Positions 15,473-23,633 of a stretch of DNA of 64,000 nucleotides are shown one piece after another. Position numbers and translations under genes: made by a program. The stretch comes from Palsa-461 sp963768185 (GTDB taxonomy: Bacteria; Actinomycetota; Acidimicrobiia; Acidimicrobiales; RAAP-2). The stretch is taken from positions 124,001 to 188,000 of the forward strand of contig CAVYGS010000004.1 of assembly GCA_963768185.1 (NCBI GenBank). The letters run 5' to 3'. Under the pieces are notes generated by a model. The model was not told where the DNA came from, searched no databases, and saw only the letters and a list, made by a program, of their open reading frames with translations. How positions within the stretch are numbered: position 1 is the first letter of the stretch; every line of letters begins with the position of its first letter.

Positions 15473-18129
15473 CCGCCCGCCCAGGCCGGGCGGCTCCCGA
15501 ACGAGAGAAAGGGGTCGCCACCTCCGAGCTCGCGCTCGAGGGCATGCACTGCAGCGCGTGCGCTACCCGCATCGAGCGGACGCTCGCCCACCAGCCGGCA
15601 GTGCTGAGCGCTTCGGTCAATCTGGCGACCAACCGTGCGTTTGTGACCTACGACGCCGGCGCCACCGGGCTTGCCGAGCTGTGCGCGGCGGTCGACGCCG
15701 TCGGTTACGGCGCCGCCGAGGCGAGCGACAAGCCGAGCGGCCCGGCCCGGGACCCCGAGCGTTGGGCACTCCGGGCCGCGCTGTCGTGGCCAGCCGCGCT
15801 GGCGGCGCTGGGCGTTGCCCTGTTCGGTCCGGAGAACGCCCCGGCCGGCTGGGCCGTGCTCGCCCTCGGGATCTTCGTGGAGGTGGCGGGCGGTTGGCCC
15901 TTCCTCCGCACGGCGGTCCGGTTGCTGCGCCACCTCGGGACGAGCATGGACACGCTCATCGCGCTCGGGACCCTCGCGGCGCTTGCAGTGAGCGCGGTCG
16001 AGGCCATCGCACTGGGGGGGCGCCACGTGCACCTGGGGGGCAGCGGCGAGTTCGCGGCCCGCCTCCACGGCGTCATGGCACCGGTCATCGTGTCGATCCT
16101 CGTGACCGGGCGGGCGGTGGAGGCGACGGCCCGCCGGCGGGCCGCGGGCGCGATGCACTCTCTGATGGCGCTAAGGCCCCCGACCGCCCGCGTCGTCGCC
16201 GATCTCGCCGACCATGAGGGCGCTCTTGTCGCGCCCGAGAGCGTGCCGGTGGGTGCTCTGGTCCGGGTCCGCCCCAACGAGGCGATCCCCCTCGACGGGA
16301 CCGTCGTGCTTGGATGGTCGTCGGTCGACGAGTCCCTGCTCACCGGCGAGCCACTGCCGGTCGACCGCGAGGTGGGCGATCCCGTCACCGGTGGCACCCG
16401 CAACGGGGCCGGTGCGCTGGTCGTCCGGGTGGAGGCGACCGCCGAAGAATCGGTGCTGGCCCGCATGCAGCGCCTCGTCGACGAGGCCCAGAGCGACAAG
16501 CCACCCCTCCAGAAGCTGGCCGACCGCATCAGCGGTGTCTTCGTGCCAGCCGTGCTGCTGGTGGCCGCGGTGACCTTCCTCGCCTGGTGGCTCGGGGACG
16601 GCAACTTCGGCATCGCGGTGCTGAGCGGGGTCGCCGTGCTGCTGGTCGCGTGCCCGTGCGCCATGGGGCTGGCGACGCCGGTCGCCATGATGGTGGGGAC
16701 CGGTCGGGCGTCGTCGCTCGGGATCCTCATCCGCAGCGGGGAGATCCTGGAGCGTCTGGCCCGCGCCGACACCGTCGCGTTCGACAAGACCGGCACGCTC
16801 ACCGAGCGGTTTGCCCGGGTCACCGCGACGGCGAGCGCGCCGGGTTGGGACGACGCTGGCGTCATTGCGCTGGCCTCCGCGGTCGAGGCCGAGAGCGAGC
16901 ACCCGATCGCGGTGGCGATCCGTGATGCCGCGCCACCGGCCGCCATGGAAGGCGACCTCGAGGTTCTCACCGGTTTCGGCGTGCGGGGCCGCGTGGACGG
17001 CCGCTGGGTCACGGTGGGGCGGCTTCCCGAGGGCGATCCTCCGCCGGCGTTGGCCGGCGCCGTCGACGCGGCACGCTCGAGAGGCGAGACCGTCGTCTCG
17101 GTGTCGGCCGGCGCCGAGATCGTCGGGGTCATCGCGGTGTCGACGCCGCTGCGCCCCGACGCCGGACCGGCGATCGCCGCCCTCCACGGCCTCGGCCTCG
17201 AGACGGCGATCCTGAGCGGTGACGCCGCGCCGGCCGTGAACGCGATCGCATCGAGCGTCGGGATCGACGAAGCCAAGAGCGGGCTCACCCCCGCCGAGAA
17301 GCTGGACGCGCTCCGCGCGTGGCAGTCCCAGGGGCACCGGGTCGTCATGGTGGGCGACGGCGTCAACGACGCGCCGGCGCTGGTGGCGGCCGACGTCGGC
17401 TGCGCCGTCGGCAGCGGCGCCGAGATCGCCCTGTCCAACAGCGACGTCGCCCTGCTCGGGAGCGACCTGCACGGGGTCCCCGGCGCCATCGGCATCGCCC
17501 GGGCGACCTCGTCGGTCATCTTCCAGAACTTCGGCTGGGCCATGGGCTACAACCTCTCGGCCCTGCCGCTGGCGGCCGCAGGCCTGCTCGACCCGCTCAT
17601 CGCCGCACTGGCGATGGGAGTCTCGAGCCTGGTCGTCGTCTTGAACAGCCTCCGGCTCATGCGCCTGGGCCGGGGCGGCGTCGCGACGATTCGCCCGCCG
17701 GCGGTCCTGCGGGGCGCCCGGGGCTTCGTCGCCTCGATCCTGATCCCGATCGCCCTCTTCGGGGGCGGGACGGCGGTCGCCCAGGTGTTCTCGCCGGCGC
17801 GCGGGCAGCCGCTCTTGCCGACCCTCCCCGGGATCACCACGGTGACCCTGCCCGACGGCGTGAGCGCCGAGGTCTACCTCGCGAACTCCAGCGCCGGGGT
17901 CAACGCGTTCCACGTCATCTTCTCGAGCCCGGCCGGCGTCACCATCGGGGTACCCCGGGTCATCGCTTCGTCAGCTCGGGCCGGCTCGATGACGCTGCGC
18001 ATCGAGCGCGTGAGCTTCGAGCACTACAGCGCCGTTACCGAACTCACCCCGGGCACCTGGTACTTCCGGGTGCAGGTCCCCGAAGCCGGGCGTGACCGGA
18101 CCTTCGTCGTCGAGCGCGTCCTGTCCTGA
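15466..18129 (+). CDS. copA: Copper-translocating P1B-type ATPase with extra C-terminal outer domain
   Basis: 887 residues from GTG 15466. An N-terminal HMA domain (GMHCSAC, Cys29 and Cys32) precedes the membrane helices. The transport motif is C396-P-C398 (VACPCAMGLATP). Further motifs are the phosphorylation site Asp440 in DKTGTLT, the HP motif in ESEHPIA and the hinge GDGVNDAP near 630. After the normal last helices there is one more membrane helix (about 752-775) and a 110-residue beta-rich domain starting PTLPGITTVTLPDGVSAEV. The latter resembles YtkA/CopC-like outer domains and is not part of standard CopA. The predicted role is export of Cu(I). Confidence 0.92.
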   Translation: MLTARPGRAAPEREKGVATSELALEGMHCSACATRIERTLAHQPAVLSASVNLATNRAFVTYDAGATGLAELCAAVDAVGYGAAEASDKPSGPARDPERWALRAALSWPAALAALGVALFGPENAPAGWAVLALGIFVEVAGGWPFLRTAVRLLRHLGTSMDTLIALGTLAALAVSAVEAIALGGRHVHLGGSGEFAARLHGVMAPVIVSILVTGRAVEATARRRAAGAMHSLMALRPPTARVVADLADHEGALVAPESVPVGALVRVRPNEAIPLDGTVVLGWSSVDESLLTGEPLPVDREVGDPVTGGTRNGAGALVVRVEATAEESVLARMQRLVDEAQSDKPPLQKLADRISGVFVPAVLLVAAVTFLAWWLGDGNFGIAVLSGVAVLLVACPCAMGLATPVAMMVGTGRASSLGILIRSGEILERLARADTVAFDKTGTLTERFARVTATASAPGWDDAGVIALASAVEAESEHPIAVAIRDAAPPAAMEGDLEVLTGFGVRGRVDGRWVTVGRLPEGDPPPALAGAVDAARSRGETVVSVSAGAEIVGVIAVSTPLRPDAGPAIAALHGLGLETAILSGDAAPAVNAIASSVGIDEAKSGLTPAEKLDALRAWQSQGHRVVMVGDGVNDAPALVAADVGCAVGSGAEIALSNSDVALLGSDLHGVPGAIGIARATSSVIFQNFGWAMGYNLSALPLAAAGLLDPLIAALAMGVSSLVVVLNSLRLMRLGRGGVATIRPPAVLRGARGFVASILIPIALFGGGTAVAQVFSPARGQPLLPTLPGITTVTLPDGVSAEVYLANSSAGVNAFHVIFSSPAGVTIGVPRVIASSARAGSMTLRIERVSFEHYSAVTELTPGTWYFRVQVPEAGRDRTFVVERVLS

Positions 18130-18464
18130 GCCCGGCCGGCACACCACCCAGAACCATCGGCACCGATGGCTGACCGAGATGCGTCGCCCTCGTTATCGTG
18201 CGGCAGGTCACTATCGCGGTCCTGGCCCTCCGCGACCAGCTCGACACCTTTTGAAGTCGGGCGCTGAGCGCTGTCGACCGTCAGATCGTCGTGGACGCAT
18301 CGACCGCCGCCGCTTTTGCCGCCTTCGTGGAGCTCGGTGACTTCAAGCTGCCCGAACACAACTTGATTCCGCGGCACTGCTCAAGGATCTGTGGCTGGCT
18401 CAGAGGATCAGATTTGTAGTCGATGCTGTCGGCTCATCGTGTGAGCACGAGGGCCTTTACGGGT
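18130..18464. other. 335-bp gap without a convincing gene
   Basis: Between copA and the convergent regulator gene. A short stretch near 18286-18310 reads VVDASTAAAF, reminiscent of a PIN-domain (VapC) start, but no full domain can be assembled in any frame. No terminator with a T tract was seen. Confidence 0.4.
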
Positions 18465-18902
18465 TCATCGGCTTGATTTGCGATCGCGTCCCTTGAGAGC
18501 CCTGAGAAGGACGTCGGTTTGTGGGCGGGACAGGGTCTCGGCGAACCGAACAAGAGCAACTTCGGGGTCGTGGTCAGCGGCCAAGGCCTTGTGCATGAGG
18601 ACGGCGGTGTGGGCACCCTGGGTTCCAACGGTGGTGAACCGGATAGTACGTCCCTCCATCCGGCGGCGTACCAGGCCCTTGTGGACCAACCGATCAAGGA
18701 CGGTGGTGACCGTCGTGTATGCGTAGCTTGGTAGCGCATCGGCCACGTCGCGTCCGGTCAACTCGCGGGTTGGCTCCTGCCAAAGGACATCCATCGCTCG
18801 TCGCTCGAGTTCGCTGATCCTAGGCGTGCCGCAGCGGCAGTCCTCACAGACGCACGGTACGCACGCGCAAAGCGGGTTATCGCATGTCGTCCCTGCGCTC
18901 AC
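18465..18902 (-). CDS. BlaI/MecI/CopY-family repressor with N-terminal cysteine cluster
   Basis: 145 residues from GTG 18902, which has GAGAGG six bases upstream; ATG 18917 and TTG 18959 are longer options. The winged-helix domain is typical (ISELERRAMDVLWQEP, ELTGRDVADALP, YAYTTVTTVLDRLVHKGLV). Before it sits an unusual cluster CDNPLCACVPCVCEDCRCG with seven cysteines. CopY repressors bind Cu(I) through a C-terminal CxCxxxxCxC, so a copper or other soft-metal sensing role is likely here. It is the last gene of a probable three-gene operon whose operator is at 20787-20807. BLUF- or BlaR-type sensors are absent. Confidence 0.85.
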   Translation of the reverse strand: MSAGTTCDNPLCACVPCVCEDCRCGTPRISELERRAMDVLWQEPTRELTGRDVADALPSYAYTTVTTVLDRLVHKGLVRRRMEGRTIRFTTVGTQGAHTAVLMHKALAADHDPEVALVRFAETLSRPQTDVLLRALKGRDRKSSR

Positions 18903-18990
18903 TGAGAACCTCTCCATTTTGCGATGCGTGGACTGGACGGTGACGCGTGGATTGGACAACAGGGTCGCTTCGACGGGCCGAAGTTCGTGC

Positions 18991-19704
18991 TCACAGCATC
19001 AGGACAAGCATGTAGCCCATGGTCACACACATGGCGATGTGAGCAGTCCCTTCGAGTCGAGGTGCGAGCCACGGGGGCCCCTCCTGGGGGATGACGTGAT
19101 CGCCGGCAGCCAAGTTCCCCGAGGTCGTCCTGGGGCCGCCGCCCATCGAAGCAAAGGCCGGGGCCCGCCGATCGTGAGTGGCATCAGCGAGAGACAGGTG
19201 CGCAATCCTGTCCACTTCCCAGATCCCCGAGGCGAAAAGTGCAGCAATGAACAGCAGCGGTAGAAGCACGAAGTTGGCCGTCGCACCTGTCGCCGCGCCC
19301 ATAGCCATGCTGCCTCCCGATCCCACGACCGCTGGGACGGCGGCGAGATACATATAGAGCATGGCCAGTGCCATCACCAGATGGATCAGACGGCGAGAGA
19401 GCCGGTGAACATGTTGGTGATACCCGATGCTGGGATACCGATCGCTGACGAATTGGTAGCACCGCCAGATGAACCACGCCGCGAGCAGCGAGAAGACCAC
19501 TTCCCACGCCCCGGTCGGGAAGGGATTGAGATCCGACACGAGCATGCCAGCCATGGCCGTACCCATCAGGGCGTGGGCCACGTCTACATCGCGATGAATC
19601 GGGCGTGACCAGATCCGGGCCGACACGAGACGCCCGGCACTGTAGAGGGCGACGGCCAGCATCACGGCCGCGAAGATGTCGTTCAACCAATGGGGGTTGG
19701 ACAC
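18991..19704 (-). CDS. DUF5134-type integral membrane protein
   Basis: 237 residues with about six membrane helices and a histidine- and methionine-rich character (YHQHVHRLSRRLIHLVMALA, then a MLYMYL segment). The last helix includes MCVTMGYMLVLML. It resembles actinobacterial DUF5134 proteins. Those are of unknown function but often lie near copper genes. GTG 19704 has AAGGAG seven bases upstream, inside the preceding gene, which ends one base away. A metal-related membrane role is inferred from context and from the His/Met content. Confidence 0.7.
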   Translation of the reverse strand: MSNPHWLNDIFAAVMLAVALYSAGRLVSARIWSRPIHRDVDVAHALMGTAMAGMLVSDLNPFPTGAWEVVFSLLAAWFIWRCYQFVSDRYPSIGYHQHVHRLSRRLIHLVMALAMLYMYLAAVPAVVGSGGSMAMGAATGATANFVLLPLLFIAALFASGIWEVDRIAHLSLADATHDRRAPAFASMGGGPRTTSGNLAAGDHVIPQEGPPWLAPRLEGTAHIAMCVTMGYMLVLML

Positions 19705-19705
19705 G

Positions 19706-20716
19706 TCAAGCTCCTTCGAGGCTCAGCGGCATCTCCCCGGTGGCAGGTTCAGGGCGGGTGCCCAACCTCCAGTAGGAGACCGCCAGCAGGATCAGGAGAG
19801 GACCGGAGTTCACGTCGGTGGCTCCATTGGTGAAGAGAGCCCCGAAGTTCTGGCCCACTACCCAGAACGTCAGACCTATGACCGCTGCCAGGACGACCGT
19901 CCCGTTGGCCAGTGCTCCGGGGAGATAGGTGCCAATGGCTACGATGCCGAGCAGCACTGACATCGCCACCATCACCGCCAGACCGTTGTGGTCGACCAAG
20001 CTGGCCGCGTGTCTATCGATCCATGCCACCCAGCCTGGCTCGCCAGCGGCTTCGGCTCTGATCAGGTCGTAGAGACCATCTGACGATCGGTTGGCACCGA
20101 TCAGGGCGAAATACGAAAGGGATCCCCACAGCACGAGCCAAAGGCCGTTGGCGACTGACGTACCCACCGCTCGAGCGGCGACATAAGGGGCATTCGCGCC
20201 GCCGCGGTCAGTCGGCCAGAGAAGGACAGCCAACAGCGCGTAGATCATCACCGCGCCCGGCGCCCCATTTACGGGGTTGGCCGTGCCGTTGAGGGCGCCG
20301 CCCAGTCCCTCGCCAATCCACCAGACGCCGACGGCCCATGCAACCGACGCGCCCAGTCCGATCTTGACGGTCGGTCCCCAAGCAATGGCGACGGCTATGG
20401 CGATCTGCACCAAAGCGAAGCACGCGTCGGTGATCACGGCATGGTGTCCGATAATGGTCCCGGACCAGGCGATCGGTCGAGCGACGACGGAAGGATTGCC
20501 GCCGGACATGCCTGAGATCATCTGCAGGCCGAAGCTCTTGGTAAAGAAGAACGACTGAAGCTGCAAGATCCCGTCTAAGAGCCAGATGGTCGCCAACGCC
20601 AACTGCAAAGTTCTCCGACCATCTGGTCTCGCCCATGCCAGACGCTGTCTGGCGTCCGAATCTGAACTCAGACTGGGGAGCGTTCGCAAGGCTCCGCTCA
20701 ATGTCCGGCTGGCCAC
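19706..20716 (-). CDS. Polytopic membrane protein of unknown function in copper-regulated operon
   Basis: 336 residues with about eight predicted membrane helices, for example LALATIWLLDGILQLQ, ALVQIAIAVAIAWG and VMVAMSVLLGIVAIGTYLPG. There is no cysteine cluster or recognised catalytic motif. GTG 20716 is chosen because GGGAGG lies seven bases before it; an upstream ATG at 20743 lacks this. It is first in the minus-strand operon with the DUF5134 protein (gap one base) and the BlaI-type repressor. Homologues I know of are uncharacterised. Confidence 0.7.
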   Translation of the reverse strand: MASRTLSGALRTLPSLSSDSDARQRLAWARPDGRRTLQLALATIWLLDGILQLQSFFFTKSFGLQMISGMSGGNPSVVARPIAWSGTIIGHHAVITDACFALVQIAIAVAIAWGPTVKIGLGASVAWAVGVWWIGEGLGGALNGTANPVNGAPGAVMIYALLAVLLWPTDRGGANAPYVAARAVGTSVANGLWLVLWGSLSYFALIGANRSSDGLYDLIRAEAAGEPGWVAWIDRHAASLVDHNGLAVMVAMSVLLGIVAIGTYLPGALANGTVVLAAVIGLTFWVVGQNFGALFTNGATDVNSGPLLILLAVSYWRLGTRPEPATGEMPLSLEGA

Positions 20717-20786
20717 GCAACTTCCTCCCATACCGAGGGGCACCCCAGGCGTCCGAGCACCGGCTCATCAGCATGGTGTGGGTCGC

Positions 20787-20807
20787 CTACATGATGTAGT
20801 AGCTACA
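20787..20807 (-). promoter_or_regulatory. BlaI/CopY-type operator: two overlapping palindromes
   Basis: CTACAT-G-ATGTAG (20787-20799) is a perfect inverted repeat, and TGTAG-TAG-CTACA (20795-20807) is a second one overlapping it. Both carry the TACA/TGTA core known for BlaI and CopY sites. They lie 71 bases before the first gene of the operon that ends with the BlaI-type repressor. Confidence 0.65.
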
Positions 20808-21361
20808 GTCTGCCCACCACGCTGACGAAGGTCAATGGCCTCGATAACGAGCATTCGCTTGCTCGCCGAACCAGTCGTGCGGGCCGCGAACGCTAGGCAA
20901 AACGACCAAATCGTGTTTTCCGCTCTAGGCGGATCAATCCCATGGTCGGGGCATTTCGGCCGTCCGCCCGGCCGTGCCATCGGATCGTGGAGCGTCGGAT
21001 GCCTTTCCACGGACGCGAGACGTGGACGAGGAGGTGCCGGACCAGCACGACAGACGAGAGATCGAACTCGTCGACACTGCCCAGGCGGCGATTCGATCAT
21101 GTCCTCGTCAGGCGGTCCGACTTGTGAAAGTACGGTCACCATCGCCGGAGCGGGTCGCCTTGCGGTCGTCGAAACCGCCTCCGATTCAGAGCCCGTATAC
21201 GCGAGCTCGCCCTCCACGATGAACCAGCTCTCCGGCACGGACTCGGGGCAACCACGATCGCAGCGGGATGGGCGCCGCCCGGCCGTCGCCGAGGCCGGGG
21301 CGGACGCCGGGTCGTTCATGCAACCGATTGCAGGCAACCTGCCTGGGGGGTCAGGACTGGC
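20808..21361. other. Region without intact gene; possible ferredoxin remnant
   Basis: No complete gene is convincing on either strand. On the plus strand, at about 21022-21130, one frame reads DEEVPDQHDRREIELVDTAQ and then AAIRSCPRQAVRLV. This is like the C-terminal end of a 3Fe-4S ferredoxin. Right after it, at about 21145-21170, STVTIAGAG resembles the start of a ferredoxin reductase. Both are fragmentary and out of frame with each other, so they are best seen as decayed remnants. Confidence 0.3.
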
Positions 21362-21367
21362 TACCCT
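21362..21367 (+). promoter_or_regulatory. -10 box TACCCT for a leaderless transcript
   Basis: TACCCT ends 8 bases before GTG 21376, the start of the secreted copper monooxygenase-like gene, with no ribosome-binding site. Confidence 0.4.
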
Positions 21368-21375
21368 TAGTCCCC

Positions 21376-22504
21376 GTGCTCCTTCGCCGCGTGCTTCGAT
21401 CCCTCATCGGCGTCGCCGTCGTCACCGCCTCCCTGAGCGTCCTCGCTGCAGGGTCGGCCAATGCGGACATCGCCGTGAGCACGATCATGCTGCGCCAGGC
21501 CATCGCCTACAAGCCGCACGCCCCCAAGGGGGCGACCGACGACTACCACTGCACGCTGATGAATCCGCATGTGACGGCGAACAGCTACATCATCTCGAGC
21601 CAGTTCTTCCCGGGCAGCCCCGAGGACCACCACGCGATCTTGTTCCTCGTGCCACCGGACCTCGCGACGGCCGCCGAGGCGGCGAACGTCAACGGGCTGG
21701 GTTGGTCCTGCTTCGGCGAGACGCCGATTCCCGACACCGGCCTCGCGCAGATCTCGAACACGCCATGGCTGAGCGCGTGGGCCCCCGGGCACGGGGCCGA
21801 CAACCTTCCCAAGGGGACGGGCGTCTACTTACCAAAGGGCAGCCTCGTGGTGATGCAGGTCCACTACAACTTGTTGGTGGGCGACAAGCCGGTGAAGAAC
21901 TCGCTCATGCTCCACACGGTGCCGGCGTCCACGCCGCTGCTGCCGCTCCGGCTCGACCTCATGCCGGCCCCTCCCGACGTCCCGTGCGCTCCCGCCGCGA
22001 CCGGCCCGCTGTGCTCGCCGCGCCGCCGAGCTGGCCAGCCTCGGCCAGCGTTTCGGGCAGAGCGCGGTGGCCTTCGTGAACACCCTCGAGGCGATCTGCG
22101 GCCGCAATCCGCAGGACCCACCGGTCGGTGACACCACGTCGTGCAACTGGCCGGTCGGCGTGAACGGCTACATCGTCCGGGTCGGCGCGCACATGCACCT
22201 GGAGGGGGTCAGCTTCAAGATGATCCTGAACCCCGGGACGCCGAGCCAGAAGACGATCCTGAACGTGCCCGACTACAACTTCCACTACCAGCGCGCCTAC
22301 AACCTGGCTCACCCGGTCGCGGTGACTCCCGGCGACACGGTCCAGGTGCAATGCACCTACAACCCGGCCCTCCAACAAGAGGTGCCCCTGCTGCGCCGGG
22401 TCCCGGCCCACTTCGTCACCTGGGGCGACGGCTCCACCGACGAGATGTGCCTCGGGCTGATGTGGACCTCGGCCACGTTGCCGAACCCCAACTACCCGGT
22501 CTGA
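21376..22504 (+). pseudogene. Secreted copper type II monooxygenase-like protein (PHM/DBM fold), frame broken by one base
   Basis: A signal peptide (LIGVAVVTASLSVLAAGSAN then ADI) is followed by an N-terminal domain with an HH pair (EDHHAILFLVPP) and an HxN segment (MQVHYNLL). After the break come the CuM-site motifs VGAHMHLEG (HxH) and STDEMCLGLM (Met ligand). These are the signatures of peptidylglycine alpha-hydroxylating and dopamine beta-type monooxygenases. The frame changes at about 22015-22028 in a CCGCGCCGCC stretch; removing one base joins the halves into about 375 residues. It lies beside copper export and sensing genes, so copper supply outside the membrane is a plausible link. Confidence 0.75.
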
Positions 22505-22516
22505 GGCGGCGGGTCG

Positions 22517-23131
22517 CTAGTCGCCAGCCCAACAGCCGAGGATCACATCGGCGACCGTCACTGCGACGTACTTCGACGCGGTCGCGGGCACCCCGAAGCT
22601 CGGCGGCAGGTTGGCCACGTTGACGAGGAGGACCTTCCAGTCCTTGCGGACCACGACCGAGCCGTCGGTCGTCTGGAAGGCGCCCTGCCCGAGGTTCAAG
22701 AGCTTGCCGACGTCGCCCATCTGGTGGCCGAGCTGGTGGAAGTAGGCGTAGGTCTGGCCCCAGCTCGAGAGCTCCTGGATCGACAGCGTGAAGGTGCCGT
22801 TGCGGTACACGTAGTTGCACGAGTAGCGGTGATGGATCCAGCTCTTGTCGGTCACCGCGCCCTTCACGCCGAGGGCGTCGGCGATCTCGTGCTGGGCGTC
22901 GGACTGGCAGGGCTCCTTGGCGATCTCCGAGGGTTGCGGGCCGGCCGGCAGCGGTGTGCGGTCAGCGCCCACCGACGATGACCAGGCCAGCGCCCCCGCG
23001 AGCGTGCCGACCACGAACCCGAAGGCCATCGCGCCGCGCACCACGGTCGGGAGTGCGAGGCGGGGGCGCCCGCCAGACGAACAGGAGCCTGACACTGACG
23101 CGATCGTAGGCGACCGCGTTTCGTGCACCAA
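22517..23131 (-). CDS. Single-pass membrane-anchored or secreted protein of unknown function
   Basis: Up to 204 residues. One membrane helix (AMAFGFVVGTLAGALAWSSS) is followed by an outer domain with a probable disulfide pair (EPCQSDAQHEIADALGV and YSCNYVYRNGTFTLSIQEL). The pattern is reminiscent of small actinobacterial sensor or lipoprotein domains, but I do not recognise the family. The start is uncertain: TTG 23131, GTG 23128 or ATG 23029. Convergent with the copper monooxygenase gene and divergent from the thioesterase gene. Confidence 0.6.
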   Translation of the reverse strand: MVHETRSPTIASVSGSCSSGGRPRLALPTVVRGAMAFGFVVGTLAGALAWSSSVGADRTPLPAGPQPSEIAKEPCQSDAQHEIADALGVKGAVTDKSWIHHRYSCNYVYRNGTFTLSIQELSSWGQTYAYFHQLGHQMGDVGKLLNLGQGAFQTTDGSVVVRKDWKVLLVNVANLPPSFGVPATASKYVAVTVADVILGCWAGD

Positions 23132-23160
23132 TGGCGGGTCAGCTTCCTCGGAGAGCCGTG

Positions 23161-23166
23161 TAGCGT
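23161..23166 (+). promoter_or_regulatory. -10 box TAGCGT for a leaderless transcript
   Basis: TAGCGT ends 7 bases before ATG 23174, with no ribosome-binding site in between. Confidence 0.45.
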
Positions 23167-23173
23167 CCCCTCG

Positions 23174-23632
23174 ATGACCAACCAGGCCCCCCGCGCTCCC
23201 CGTGACATGGATCGATGGCTTGGCGACGGCGGCATGCCGATCATCGGCCAGGTCGGCGGGTCACTCGAGTCCTACGGGGTCGACGGCGAGGACCTGGGGT
23301 GGGTCGAGGGTTCGTTCACGCCGACCGATCTCGCCTGCAACGTCGGCGGCATCGTCCAGGCCGGCGTGCACTCGCTGCTGCTCGACGCGTGCATCAACTT
23401 CGCCATCAACGCCGCGCTACCCCGCGGCGACCGCGCCCGCGCCACCCTTGAGCTCAAGACCGAGACCATGCGCCCCGCGACCAAGGGGACGACGTATCGC
23501 CTACGCGGCGAGGTCGTCCGGATGGCCAAGCAGGTCGCCTACGGTGAGGCAACGTTGCGCGACCCCGACGGCCAGCTGTTCACCCGCGCCACCGGGACGT
23601 TCCTGCTGCACCGCGCCGCCGAGGGCGCATAG
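23174..23632 (+). CDS. PaaI-type hotdog-fold acyl-CoA thioesterase
   Basis: 152 residues. The hotdog signature is present: CNVGGIVQAGVHSLLLDACI for the central helix, then ATLELKTETMRPATKGTTYR and a final AYGEATLRDPDGQLFTRATG. It resembles PaaI/YdiI proteins that hydrolyse aromatic or medium-chain acyl-CoA. The substrate is not predictable. It ends one base before the convergent pirin gene. Confidence 0.85.
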   Translation: MTNQAPRAPRDMDRWLGDGGMPIIGQVGGSLESYGVDGEDLGWVEGSFTPTDLACNVGGIVQAGVHSLLLDACINFAINAALPRGDRARATLELKTETMRPATKGTTYRLRGEVVRMAKQVAYGEATLRDPDGQLFTRATGTFLLHRAAEGA

Positions 23633-23633
23633 A

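Noticed and set aside
18280..18460. VapC/PIN-like peptide (VVDASTAAAF)
   Set aside because: Only a ten-residue resemblance, no complete domain in any frame and no antitoxin gene.
20768..21337. Minus-strand open frame of 189 codons
   Set aside because: Composition is Arg/Pro-rich as expected for a shadow in GC-rich DNA, with no motif, and it overlaps the BlaI-type operator.
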